Source: Phycomyces nitens (Eukaryota; Mucoromycota; Mucoromycetes; Mucorales; Phycomycetaceae). From it: a stretch of 64,000 bases of DNA. Position 1 is the first letter of the stretch. The number at the start of each line of letters is the position of its first letter. This document shows, piece by piece, positions 37,062 to 48,336 of this stretch. The position numbers and the translations under genes are program-made. The stretch is from contig JAHRBC010000004.1 of NCBI GenBank assembly GCA_022702545.1, positions 1,550,001-1,614,000 on the forward strand, in the 5' to 3' direction. The notes beneath the pieces were generated by a model. The model was not told where the DNA came from. It ran no database searches and was given only the letters and a program-made list of their open reading frames with translations.

Positions 37062-37754
37062 TCAAGGCTGCTTTGACTTTGCTTGCCGGGCTCTTTTACG
37101 GGCATAGTAATGTTTGCGATAGGCCTCGAATCCATCTTGGAATTGCTTTGGAATCTTGCTATAGAAACCAACCTCACCAGGCCGACTTCGTGGACTGAAC
37201 TGGAGGTGGAATGATTGGAGGGCTCGGTTGCAGTGTGGGACAAATCTAATATCATGGCATTAGAGCTTGGATTTTGGACTTTGGACTTTCTGGTTCAGGA
37301 CCTTGCTTACTTTGATGCAAAGAGGATCTTTTCAGAGTACATGCCAGATCTATAAAAGAACACTAGACTTCCTGCGGATACTAGAAGAGCGACTGTGTTT
37401 AAGAGATGGAAGAAAAAGGACTATAATAAGATCACAATGGTTATGGTCATATTCTTGGTGATGCTCCGAAAGATTATCTTACCTTGCTAGGGTCAACAAA
37501 TACAGCATAGAAAAAGTAGGTAAGAGAGCACAAGAGAAAGCAGAGCAGGGCTGGAAGACAATATCAGACTGGTTGGTTGGTAATGGGTGATGATTTTTAC
37601 CTTCAAACTTTTTTTTTCGCTGGAGTAACCTGGTCATGTTGCTCCGTAGACGTTCTTCAAAGATGACGAGATCTCTATAAGCAATCTGGTCCGACTGCTT
37701 TTGTTCTGTGGTCTTTGGGCTAGGACTGGTTAATGGTGCTTGATGGGTTTCCAT
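37062..37754 (-). CDS. SPO7: SPO7, regulatory subunit of the Nem1-Spo7 phosphatase
   Basis: Partner of the Nem1 phosphatase that dephosphorylates lipin (Pah1) at the nuclear/ER membrane. Exons 37754-37601, 37550-37483, 37420-37311, 37245-37062 give 171 residues. Seen: a cytosolic N terminus with YRDLVIFEERLRSNMTRLLQ, two membrane segments (ALLCFLLCSLTYFFYAVF and FFFHLLNTVALLVSAGSLVFF), the conserved FYRSGMYSEKI, then FVPHCNRALQSFHLQF and a basic C-terminal tail. This order is that of Spo7/NEP1-R1 proteins. The last exon is read in a different frame from the longest uninterrupted frame, and splicing resolves this in phase. An upstream in-frame Met (37877) exists but its extension looks like leader. 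Confidence 0.93.
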
Positions 37755-38182
37755 ATTGTGAATGAGGAGTAGAACAAGTAAGCCAAGTTTCACAGTCCAG
37801 TTGATTTTGTGTGTGTGTGGGTCATTATTGCTGCACCTGTTTTTGGTAAAAATGACATTTAATTCATACTCCTCCAAAGTCTGTGAAGATTATAATCATT
37901 CCTTCTTGTCTGGCTGGAGCCCTCTTTATTATTGTTAGTATTATTGTTAGTATTATTGTTAGTATTATTGTTATTTTTGTTATTGTTATTTTTGTATGTA
38001 TCGTGCCACTCGTCATTCCGATCTATGCAGTGTAATGATGACATCAAAAAAATATGTCTTTAATGCATCAAGCACTAAAATCCGTTTGAAATTAAAAAAA
38101 GAAAAAAGATTAATATGTGTATATATATATAAATACGCATCAATAACACCTTTTTCTATTTTATTACTCTTCTTTAACAATA
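37755..38182. other. Divergent promoter, SPO7 / LEA gene
   Basis: 428 bp between divergent starts. Contains an interrupted (TTATTG/TTAG)n repeat at 37926-37996 and a short (TA)n at 38120-38131 close to the LEA start. No gene seen. Confidence 0.5.
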
Positions 38183-39014
38183 ATGTCTCTCAACGCTCTG
38201 TTCACATCTACAATTGCACTCACCCGTCGTGCCGCTATCAGCTCTGTCCAGCCAGGAATCCCTGCTGCCTTTTTGCACTCGTCTGCCCAGCAGGTAAATC
38301 TTGAGCACCAAAAAAAAAACGTGTCCTAACTATCCACCAGAGCAAGAGTGTTGTCGATGAGGCAAAGGAAATTGGCCACAAGGTCAACATGAAGGCCGGA
38401 AAAGAGGCTAGCAAGGCAATTGACTCTGCTGAAGAAATTGCCCACAAGGCAGCCCAGATCAAGGACGAATATGCCAAAAAGGTAACCTCTCAAATAGAAA
38501 AAAAAAGTCTCACTACGTCAAGTACTTAACATCAATTGTGTTCTAGGGCGTAGTTGGTACTGCAAAGACCGTTGGCCAGCAAGCCAATCTCAAGGCCGGA
38601 AAGACCCTTGCAAAGGGAATTGATGAGGTTGAAAATGTTTTGGAAAAGAGCCCTCTAGAGGCAGTCAAGGAAGTTGTAGAAAAGGCCAAGGCAGCTGTGG
38701 GACTGGGCACCACAAAGGCAGAAGACACACTCAAGGAAGGTGCCCAAAAGACTGAACATACACTCAAGGAAGGTGCCCAAAAGGCAGAACACACACTCAA
38801 GGAAGGTGCTCAAAAGGCCAGAAAGGACTCTGTGGGAGCAACCCAGAAAGTAGAGTCTACCATTGACAGCGCAAAGGAGACTGCTCAAAATGCTTCAAAG
38901 ACAGCTGAAAAGAAGTATGATGAAGCCAAGAACGTAGTAGGCGAAAAGGCCAATGAAGCCAAGAACGTCGTGGGAGAAAAGATTGATGAGGCCAAGCGTA
39001 AATTTAGTCAATAA
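38183..39014 (+). CDS. Mitochondrial-type group 3 LEA-like protein
   Basis: Exons 38183-38293, 38341-38481, 38547-39014, phase 0, 239 residues. Exon 1 encodes a presequence-like stretch (Arg-rich, hydroxylated, ending near AAFLHSSAQQ), so import into mitochondria is likely. The rest is almost entirely hydrophilic Ala/Lys/Glu amphipathic helix. Three near-identical 11-mers starting TLKEGAQK (nt about 38728-38826) are followed by more diverged 11-mers ending EAKNVVGEK, twice. Exons 2 and 3 share a duplicated block (VNMKAGKEASKAID and ANLKAGKTLAKGID). Eleven-residue repeats of this composition define group 3 LEA proteins, which protect membranes and proteins during desiccation or heat. Perilipin-like or apolipoprotein-like helices are the alternative reading. 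No enzymatic motif is present. Confidence 0.8.
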
Positions 39015-39456
39015 GCCATTATCATGGTATATTTATAACTGAATTCTTGTTGGAATCCTCTTTATGTATATAAATTAAAATAAAATAAATCTAAAGATGT
39101 CGTCATAAGAATATGTCATTTGTGGTGTAAATAACCATCTTGCACAATCGTCACAGGCTTACGTATTAGGCCGAGTGAACAAGATTGTGTGCACTTTACC
39201 CCGCGTTCCAACACGACTAGAGAGAGAGGCCAACCAAGACAAGACAATTGAAGACAAAAATCAGCAGTGAAATAAAGAAATGGTTAGTGAGACAAAAGGC
39301 CAAAATTAAAGAGAGAGATACAGTGCTTCCAACAAGAAATGTTGCGACCAGTCCAGAAAATGATGTCACACAACTAAAACCAATGTTGGTTGGAAATAGG
39401 AAAATATGACAAGGAACTTGTACTGTGAGAGCATTGTTTATATGTTTATATAATTT

Positions 39457-39589
39457 CCTTGTAACGTCTATTGTGTAATTGTTGGTTATTACTGCTAAAG
39501 TGTAAAGAGTACTCATGGCATGTAACTATTGAGATGTCAGCTTGTACTCATTAGCAAAGAATGACTGGGGATCGGCTGTAAGATTTTTT
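39457..39589 (+). repeat. tRNA-derived SINE-like element, copy 2
   Basis: Matches 18881-19022 along its length: CCTTGTAA start, GTTGGTTATTACTG, AGTGTAAAG, GAGATG...AGCTTG, CTCATTAGCAAAG and GATCGGCTGTA. The tRNA-like head is more decayed here (TTGTGTAATTG in place of the A box). The copy ends in a run of six T at 39584-39589, which could be an RNA polymerase III terminator. Dispersed repeat copy B begins about 45 bp further on. Confidence 0.6.
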
Positions 39590-39633
39590 GGTTGCCAATA
39601 CTTTATTTTATTTTTTTACTCTATGAATCATAT

Positions 39634-39806
39634 TATTGTTTGGGAGCAGACTTTGTTAAATAAGAAAAAATGTCATCAAAAAAGTCTATCAAGAATACAC
39701 TTTGAATCAGCAAAAGACTTTCAAGTCAATTCATATTGTATAAATCTCGCTAACAAGAGTTTAATATAATCCAAACAAACTGGCACCAGTCGATTATAAT
39801 CTACTG
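39634..39806. repeat. Dispersed repeat, copy B
   Basis: Similar to 462-606 in the same orientation; somewhat longer because of small insertions. Similarity may continue weakly for about 50 bp (CCCATATTATG block near 39830, compare 716-726), which would mean this is a decayed copy of the same element that carries the PD-(D/E)XK-like gene at the left end of the window. Confidence 0.65.
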
Positions 39807-40262
39807 TGTATATAACAAGTATATGAAACCCATATTATGTGTTCTTTTATTACTAATTCATACAGTCCATGGTTTAATGGGTATCCAATATAGCGCAAAA
39901 GTTAAACGTCAAATTTCGCAAGTGAAAGACGAGAACAGCCAGGAAACCTTGTATGAGCCCAATTAGACACCCATCGCAACCATCTCAAAACAATTGGCAA
40001 TAATAAAGCAAGCAGTATAACACAAGTCTTCATTTGCCTCCTCGAGTACTCTACTTCTCTCTCCATTTTATATTCCCTTGTAGTCAATATACTGATTATT
40101 AGCCGTATTATCCACAGAATAAAAGTGCCGTTTTGTTTTTTGCAGTTTAATTTCAGTATTCTCACTTACAAACAAATGCATAGCTATCTTCAACATTTTA
40201 TGTTTCTTTTTTGACAGAATAGAAAATCAGCCTTCAACAAAAGGCTGTATTCCTTGTATTTT

Positions 40263-40510
40263 TTATTCATGAAATTTTAAACAGTACAGTGAAGCTTTCC
40301 TAACATCATTGAATCGATTCAACATACATTTACCACCACTATGCTCACAAACATTAAAAATGCCATTAGAACACAAATAATATTGTTTGATCCAACTCTA
40401 AACTGTCCAAATATGAATGCCTAGCTGTTTCGCTGCAGTTGATGGGCCCATACACTTTTTTTTAATATTTAAACAATATACCTAGTCTTATCTTGGACGG
40501 GATAGTGCAC
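40263..40510 (-). pseudogene. Fragment of a Tc1/IS630-type transposase N terminus
   Basis: On the minus strand one frame, interrupted by TAA and TAG codons, reads a helix-turn-helix-like block GPSTAAKQLGIHIWTV, then WIKQYYLCSNGIFNVCEHSG. The spacing (AAKxLGIHxxTVxxWIKQY) resembles the DNA-binding N terminus of Tc1/IS630-family transposases found in Mucorales, as far as I recall that family. No catalytic part is present. It ends at a stop near 40263. Confidence 0.45.
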
Positions 40511-41272
40511 ATAATTACATTTCGTATTTGCGCCTTTTATACGAATGTCTTGATCGTCTAGTATTTTTTTTTCTGTCAGTAGTAAACCGATGAAGATCCC
40601 CTGGAGGGCATATTTTCAAGTACTCCCCCAAGAGTCGCAATTAGCTCTACAATAAATTCATTCTGATCAGCATATTACCATGCCCATATTCAAATAAAAA
40701 GCATTGTACTCATCATTTGAACAATTGAAGAAGAAGAAGAAGAATATTTAGGAAAGAAACTTTTTTTATATTTTATTTTTATTTCCAAGCATGATTTCTA
40801 AAGATACGACTTGGATTCCTAAAGAGTGCGAAATTGATCTTGACCAACCAACGACATCGATTTTAGGTGTGTGACATCATTTTTGATTGGCTGCGACCTC
40901 GCTTGCTGGAAGCACTGTATAGACCCCCTCTCTCTCCCCCCCCTTATTTTACCTTTTATTTTCTCTCTCTCTTTTCCGTTTATACACATCTCTATATATA
41001 TATTATATTTATATACATACATATATTTATTTATTTAAATATACATAATATTTTATTTATATATATATTTATATTTATATATAAATACACACACACACAT
41101 GTATACATTTGTCTATACACTTGCTTACATACCCACTTGAATAATATATACATAATATATACATAATATATACATAATATATATATATATATATTATTAA
41201 TATTTTATTTTTTATATTTTATATTTTATATTTTATATTTTTTTTTTATTTTTAACCATTTTATTTCCATCC

Positions 41273-41428
41273 ATGCATCCCAACTCACAACTTCAACAAT
41301 ACCTTCAACAACAGTCGCAACTGTCCGCAACCGCGTCTACTCCACTCTCAGCTGTATTGCAGTCGGCCGGTGCAGGCGCTGGCAACGGAAACCCTCTCTC
41401 ACAGCATTTTTCAATGATGGGCAATCAA

Positions 41429-41460
<32 letters not shown>

Positions 41461-41488
41461 ACAACAGCAACAACATCAGCAACAACAG

Positions 41489-41538
<50 letters not shown>

Positions 41539-42958
41539 ACAAGGTTTGCATCCAGGCATGTCTGTGCGTACACCTGGAACAGTAGGCAATGCAGGCCGAG
41601 GTGGAGATCCCTTTGCTGCCTACGCGTCACTGATGAACACTAATGCCCAGGTGGCTCAGCAAAACATCCTCCCGAGCGGCATGTCGACCAACTTCCCATT
41701 CTTGCAGCAGGATCATCGTGTGCAGCATAAAATGGCCCATTTGGATGAAGAAAAGATCTACTCCCTTGTATTGGACCTCTTGGACCCAAGCCAGAGAGAG
41801 CAGGCCCTCTTGGACCTCAGCAAAAAACGTGAACAGTATGAGGACCTTGCCCTAGTGTTATGGTACTCGTATGGTAAGTAACATCGTGCCTGTTTATGTG
41901 TGTGTGTGTATATGTGTATATATGTGTATATATATGTGTATATGTGTGTGTGTTTTCAACAAAGGCACTATAAATAACTTTTTTTTGTCCCCTACAAGGC
42001 GTCATGTCAGTCCTTCTCCAGGAAATCGTCTCGGCCTATCCTCAACTGAGCCCTCCTACTCTTGGAGGAGGGGCATCCAATCGAGTGTGTAATGCATTGG
42101 CATTGCTTCAGTGTGTTGCAAACCACAACGAAACCCGTACTTTGTTCTTACATGGTGAGTGTTGTTGGTTATTTCTTGATCTATTCGATCTAGCCGTTAA
42201 CCTTTTCAATCCAAAAAATATAGCACATATACCTCTTTATCTCTACCCTTTCCTCAATACGGTTAGCAAGACCCGGCCCTTTGAATACCTGCGTCTGACA
42301 AGCTTGGGTGTCATTGGTGCATTAGTCAAGGTAAGCTTGGAGATCAAAGCCAAACCGACATCTCATCTGGTTATTTGAATTCTTTTTTTATGGGGGGTGG
42401 CAATAGAACGACAACCCAGAGGTCATTACCTTTTTATTGTCAACCGAGATCATCCCTCTCTGCTTGCGCATCATGGAAACCGGCAGCGAGCTGTCTAAAA
42501 CTGTCGCTATTTTTATTGTACAAAAGATATTGCTAGATGAGGCAGGATTGGTAAGAATGGTAATTGGTTAGGACAGAGTGCTTAATAATGGACCCTCCCC
42601 CCCCTCCTCCTCCCTACACATAGTATTACATCTGCCAGACATACGAGCGCTTTTATGCCGTTGCCACCGTACTTCATAATATGGTCAACCAATTGGTAGA
42701 GACCCAGGCAATGCGTCTGTTGAAGCATGTCATTAGATGTTATTGGCGGTTGTCAGAGAACCCAAGGTATGTTGCTCTCATTACGAGACAATGTGTATTG
42801 ATTAGGTATTATATTATAGAGCACGCGAAGCCCTGCGCCAGTGCCTACCAGAGCCATTAAGAGACTCTACATTCCACCAAGCCATCAAGGACGATGTGTC
42901 CACCAAGCGTTGTCTGGGCCAACTGATGCTAAACATGACCGAAGGCATGCCTATTTAA
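41273..42958 (+). CDS. CAF40: CAF40/CNOT9 (Rcd1), CCR4-NOT subunit
   Basis: Armadillo-repeat subunit of the CCR4-NOT deadenylase complex that docks RNA-binding and miRNA-pathway partners. Exons 41273-41873, 41999-42154, 42224-42330, 42407-42550, 42624-42766, 42820-42958 give 429 residues. The first 160 residues are low-complexity, with a Gln tract interrupted by one His at about 52-91. The conserved domain starts at [12 protein letters not shown] and runs through [70 protein letters not shown] and a C terminus with [11 protein letters not shown]. Domain length and order match yeast and animal orthologues. CAG and CAA codons alternate in the Gln tract. The 3' end faces the PDCD2 gene, 191 bp away. 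Confidence 0.96.
41430..41542 (+). repeat. CAG/CAA polyglutamine tract
   Basis: About 39 Gln codons in the CAF40 N terminus, mixed CAG and CAA, one CAT. The mix should make it more stable than a pure CAG run. Confidence 0.9.
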
Positions 42959-43149
42959 ATATCATCAGAAAAAATATACAAGAAAAGGACGATTGTGTGT
43001 ACATTCTAATACTCTTTCTTTTGCAAAAAATTTTATCGCATTTCTTCCTTTCTCTTTGCTTCCCATGTAAACAATTTTTTTAAACAGTTTCTCTTTATAC
43101 TCTTTCTCTTATACATTGCCCTTTAAACAACCAAAAAAACCATATTGCT

Positions 43150-44662
43150 TTAATCTGTTTCATATTGAACAATCACTACTTCTGGAATATGACACGAGTT
43201 ATCCACATCTGTTGGGTGGCAGTCTTTTGCACACACATACACCAATACAGTACCAAATTCCATCCCAATACTCCACCGGTCGACCTTTTTTGCAGTGGGG
43301 TCTGGCACTTGATCGCGTTCAGCGAATTCAGTCGTGGGCAAGAGCGAGAGAATAGTAGGCATCAATTGGCACTCAAATATCCGTGGTCCACCACACAGAC
43401 CACACGGACTGTTTGCCAATTGCTGTTGAGCAGGCTGCAGTTTGCTATAGAACAAGGGTGTTCCTTCCCAGTCATAGCGCACACATTGGTTTGCCTCGCA
43501 TTGGACTCTTTCCGTAAACTTCTTAAACTCCTTGTCCACACCTCTCGGCAATGACTGCTTTTCATATGTCTCTCCAGCCCAGGTGCCTTCTTCACCGCCT
43601 TCATCGACATTCATGGACAATATCTCGGCTTCCATATCAATATATTGTTGGTAGCGGCTCATATCCAGTCCAAGGGTCTCATAACTCTCGGTATTTTCAT
43701 CTGTAATATAAAGATAGAGTCCAGGAAAGTGAGGCAGTTTGGACACATCTACAGGGTCAGTAATCTCCTCCAACTTCTTGGGGGTTGGTTTGGGTTTGGG
43801 TTTGGGCTGGATAGTCATCTTGGACAGCTTCTCAGCCAATGTCTCGGCGGGTTTGACTGTCGAACCAAATGCTGGCACTCCAGCAGGCATTGAACCAAAT
43901 CCAGTGTTTGTCGTCGATGGCTGTGAAAAGGATGTGCTGCCCCAGAGATCTCCGAGCTGGAATCCAGCAGGCACACCAAAAGGCTGTTTTGGATTGGCAG
44001 CTGCCTTGGCCTTGGCCTCTTCTTCAGCCTTGGCCTTGGCTTCCTTTTGTCTGAGTGTCTTTAGATATCCAGGGTCGACCAGATGTGATCTGATTACCGA
44101 GAAGCTATATAAAATATTGACAGCATGGCGATCAAAATTATTAGTCAACATTTGTATTGCATATTTAAGCTTTTTATATACATGATATGTATATATACAT
44201 ATATATATATATTTACCTTCCATCTTTTCTCATACACTCTCGTTTGTTGCATGCCCACACATACACCACTCGGTGAAAAGGTGAATCTGGCAGGGGAACA
44301 TAGCCCTGGAAGATCAAGTACATGAAACTGCCACACACCCGACAAGTGCATGTGCTTGCAGAAGGCGGTTTGTCTGGGTTGAGCCATACCTGTGCAATTT
44401 ATAAGCAAACAGAAAGTTTTTTTTTGTTTTTGAGAGGTTGGATGAGTCAGCACTCAATTGATCTTCCAAGACATACAGGCAGACCGCCAATCTTGGTCGA
44501 GTAAGCGTCATCCTCATTAGGCTGAACTGGTCCGTCTGGTTTTCCAATGAGGACGGGTACTGCCTTGTTGGGATCGTTGGCCTTTGACTTCTTCTTTGAA
44601 CCAGTAGAAGTGTTGGCTGGCTTGGTTGACGTGCTAGTTGCTTTCATTGACGTGCTGTGCAT
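43150..44662 (-). CDS. TSR4: PDCD2/TSR4 family protein
   Basis: Chaperone for ribosomal protein uS5 (Rps2) in 40S subunit assembly. Exons 44662-44477, 44389-44217, 44104-43150 give 437 residues. N-terminal KIGGLPVWLNPDKPP is followed by a zinc-binding block with CTCRVCGS...F and WACNKREC. The middle is Ala/Lys-rich with KPKPKPTPKKLEE. The C-terminal PDCD2_C domain has LPHFPGLYLYITDE, FTERVQCEANQCVRYDW, CGLCGGPRIFECQLMP and a final FGTVLVYVCAKDC. Order and cysteines agree with the family. Start could also be the Met at 44647. It shares a 151-bp promoter with cystathionine gamma-lyase. Confidence 0.94.
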
Positions 44663-44813
44663 CCCAAAAAAAAATGTCCCGATTTGCATTTTTTTCCCTT
44701 CTTCTTAAGCTTCTTCGTGACAGCGGAGTGACGGCGAGGAAGCTTATAAATCCGCAAGGTTTGATTTTTTTTTACAATTACTTTTTGTTTACTTTCTTTA
44801 CGTTATTTTCATC
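44663..44813. promoter_or_regulatory. Compact divergent promoter, PDCD2 / CYS3
   Basis: All control sequence for two divergent genes fits in 151 bp. A TATAAA box lies at 44745-44750, about 65 bp before the CYS3 start. Just upstream, two direct TGAC half-sites (44718-44721 and 44729-44732, 11 bp apart, about one helical turn) lie between two AAGCTT palindromes (44707-44712, 44740-44745). TGAC(G) is a bZIP half-site; which factor binds is unknown. A T-run follows at 44765-44773. Confidence 0.5.
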
Positions 44814-46124
44814 ATGAGCCCTTCCGACCTCAAGGCTACCGGCTTCGGTACACGCGCTATCCATGCTGGCCAGGAACCTGATCCTGTCACCCAGGCCGTA
44901 ATTCCCCCTATTTCTCTGTCTACCACCTTTAAGCAGTCGGCTGCTGGTGTTCACTCTGTAAGATGATTCACTGATTTTTAAAAATATAAAATAAAATTGC
45001 TTGATTCCCACGCTTTGTTACTCATACACACAATAGGGATATGAATATTCCCGCTCAGGTAACCCTACTCGCAATGGCTTTGAGGCTGCCGTTGCTGCTC
45101 TGGAAGGTGGCAAGTATGGTCTTGGTTTTGCTTCTGGCTCGTCTGTCACAGCCACCATTATCAACTCCCTCAACTCTGGCTCCCACTTGATCTCTGTCAA
45201 CGATGTCTATGGTGGAACCTACCGCTACTTCACCAAGGTTGCCGTCAACAACGGTATCGAGGCCACCTTTGTGAACATGATTGACGCAAAGAGCATCGAG
45301 AAGCACTTTAAGCCCAACACAAAGGTAACTATTATTGGTGTGTGTGTGTATTATGCATGGGTGATTAAGCTATTGTTAAATAGCTTGTCTGGATCGAGAC
45401 TCCCACCAACCCTACCCTCTGCATCATCGATATCCGTGCCATTGCCGAGTTCACCCATGCCCACGGTGCATTCTTGGTCGTCGACAACACATTCATGAGC
45501 CCTTACTTCCAGAACCCCCTTGCTCTTGGTGCTGATGTCGTCGTCCACTCGGTCACAAAGTACATCAACGGTCACTCTGATGTCGTTATGGGTGTTGCTG
45601 TCACCAGCGACGAGGCTCTTTACGAGAAGATCAAGTTTATGCAGAATGCCATGGGTGCCGTTCCCTCTGCATTTGACTGCTACCTTGCCCGTCGTGGTTT
45701 GATGACCCTTGAGATCCGTATGCAGCGCCATGAGCAGAACGCCAAGGCCGTTGCTGCCTTCCTCGAGAAGAACGAGCACGTTGACTCTGTCATCTACCCC
45801 GGTCTTCCTTCCCACCCCCAGCACGAGTTGGCCAAGCGTCAGCAAAAGGGCTTTGGTGGCATGTTGTCCTTCCGCACCAAGGGTACCCTTGCCAATGTCA
45901 ACAAGATGCTTGGTCACCTTCAGTACATCACCCTTGCCGAGTCCCTTGGCGGTGTCGAGAGTCTGATCGAGGTCCCTGCTGTCATGACCCACGGCTCTGT
46001 CAGCCCTGAAGATCGTGCTGTCTTGGGTATCACTGACACCCTTGTCCGTCTCTCGGTCGGTATCGAGAACATTGAGGACTTGATTGCTGATCTCAAGCAG
46101 GCTTTGGACAAGGCCTACCTTTAA
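44814..46124 (+). CDS. CYS3: Cystathionine gamma-lyase
   Basis: PLP enzyme of reverse transsulfuration: cleaves cystathionine to cysteine, 2-oxobutyrate and ammonia. Exons 44814-44957, 45037-45324, 45384-46124, all phase 0, give 390 residues. Cys/Met-metabolism signatures are present: YSRSGNPTRN, GLGFASGSVTA, LVVDNTFMSPYFQNPL and the Schiff-base Lys (about 203) in HSVTKYINGHSD, then QNAMGAVPSAFDCYLARRG. The last block and the overall length favour gamma-lyase over cystathionine gamma-synthase or beta-lyase, though close paralogues share them. Codon use is strongly biased to C-ending codons, unlike its AT-rich neighbours, which fits high expression. Confidence 0.93.
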
Positions 46125-46564
46125 ATTCATACATACTTTATACAAAGGAGGGAGTGAGAATCTCCCCCCTTGTCATTTCTGTTTTACCATTTGCATCTCC
46201 ATAATCAATGTGATAGAATACTATATATACATCTTTAATTTTATTTGTTGGAATAAATAAAATTACCACTGTCCCTTTAAAACTGTTTCAATTATTTGAT
46301 TCTTGGATAAATATTTATTTACATGCCTATATATTCAATTAAGGATTGTGTACAATAAGGAGGGGGAGGTATTCTGGACCCTGTTCCCCAGATATATATT
46401 TAAACTTTAATTGATTTTATACAGATATAATGATTATAGCCTCAAATGATCTCTTATAAATCATGTCAATGTAGTAGAATCAATATATTTATTTATTTAT
46501 TTCAAGTAAATAAATAAATAATACTTGTAGACCAGTTATCTAGTCATTCATTTGTCTTTACTAC
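46125..46564. other. Convergent 3' spacer
   Basis: AT-rich, several AATAAA signals and an ATTTATTTATTT / AAATAAATAAAT inverted pair (46486-46521). No gene. Confidence 0.5.
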
Positions 46565-48260
46565 CTAGAGCCTGGCCTGAGGACCAAACACGATTCTCGC
46601 CTCTGATGTCAAACATGATTAGTAATTCGTCCGGGTCACAAAACACTCTCTCTTACCTTCCAATAGACTATCCTGATCCAAGACTGTGATAGGTTGTCCA
46701 AAATCATTTGTTGTACACCAACGACGTACAACTGTCACGTCATCTTGAGCCCCAGGAACACCGTGTGCTACTGCCCATGACGCCTGCTCCAGCAAAAGAA
46801 TGGCTGCAAGTACACGGCCCAGAGAGAACATTAGCTGGCGGGCACTGGCTTCCAATTGGAGCGGATCTGTAGTGTTCTTGACAAACACTTGGATATTTTC
46901 CAGGGCATCATTAATAATCGATCCAATAGACTTGAAGATCTCTGGGTTCACGGACACGGCAGTCTCAACCTTGGCTGCCATTGTCTAGAGTGTAATGTTG
47001 GACCATCAATTGACTGACAAGTTGTAAAAAAAAAAGGGCAAGCTTACCGATGAAAAGATTCCCATAACACGCCCCTTGGTTTCTTTCAGGACTCTCAAGA
47101 CATCCATGGCCATTACGTTTGTCGTCCCCTCCCAGATCGTGTTTACTTGCGAGTCTCTCATCTGGCGGCCAATTCCAATTTCTTCCATGTAACCCTTGAA
47201 GAATACAGATAAATTAAGCGCCTTGATGATGATGGTTTACTGTATGTCTATCTCTACCTGTCCACCAATTGCTTCCATGGCCTCGCTGCATGCACTGATT
47301 CCAATCTTGCACACAAAGCCTTTGGCAATTGGGGTCAAGAAGCGGAACATCTCGAGGTCTTGTTTGTGTCCAGGAGAGTCCTGGAGACATTCTGTTTTGC
47401 CCAGCAGTTCAACAGTGTAGAAGAGGATCTGAGTACTGGCCCGAACCGTTATTTCAAGTGTGGCCAGTGTAGTTATGTGGAGTGGCAATCGATCCAACTG
47501 TTTTGTAAAGGCCTGTGGTGACCAAAAAAGAAAAAAAAAAGAGGGGGGTTGATTTTGGCGTGTCAATTTAGCCTGAATGTATTTCCTATGCATATAATTT
47601 TATATGCACATCCAGTACATATTCTCATCATTCTGTTTGTTTACCTGACGCTTGGTTGCAAATACTTTTGCAATGGCGAGCGAGCGTCGGAGAGCACTCA
47701 CGACTCCCAGGCAGGCATATAGTCTGGTTATATTCAGAATTGTAGAGATTTTGGGAATACCTCTTCCAACCTCTCCAATCTGCCCAAACACAGGTTAAGA
47801 AATTGGTAGCAATTATAATATATATATATATTTACCATTTGAGCCTTCATTCCCTTTAATTCAAGTTCGGCAGTAGGCAGTGCCTTTGTTCCATACTTGT
47901 TCTTTAGTCTTTGGACACGCACACCATTCATATTTCCTTCTGGTGTACGCATCTTGGCTATATAGAGAGATAGACCCTTGGTTCCCTGTTATTTAAGGAT
48001 AATATTTTTTAGAAAAAAAACAAATTGTGTCAGGCAAGGCTCGATTGGAAATCAGAATTTGTCCTTACCTTTGTAACCATGCCAGTTTGAGGGTCAATGG
48101 TACGGGCAAGAAGCATGGTCATGTCTGCTGTAGTAGCACTAGAGAACCACTTGAAGCCATTGATGTCCCAAATGTTGTTTTCTGGATCAGACAAGACAGC
48201 CAATGTCTCGGAATTTGCTAAAAAAGTAAAGCAAAGTAAAGATCCATTAGTATCTTGTGC

Positions 48261-48336
<76 letters not shown>

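Larger units (their letters stand above)
39015..41272. other. Repeat-bearing intergenic region
   Basis: 2.3 kb without an intact gene. Holds SINE-like copy 2 (39457-39589), d ispersed repeat copy B (39634-39806), a transposase fragment (40263-40510), a short GAA run (40728-40743) and TA-rich sequence from 41000 to 41250 that leads into the CAF40 start. The minus-strand frame at 39902-40165 has no recognisable motif. Confidence 0.6.
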
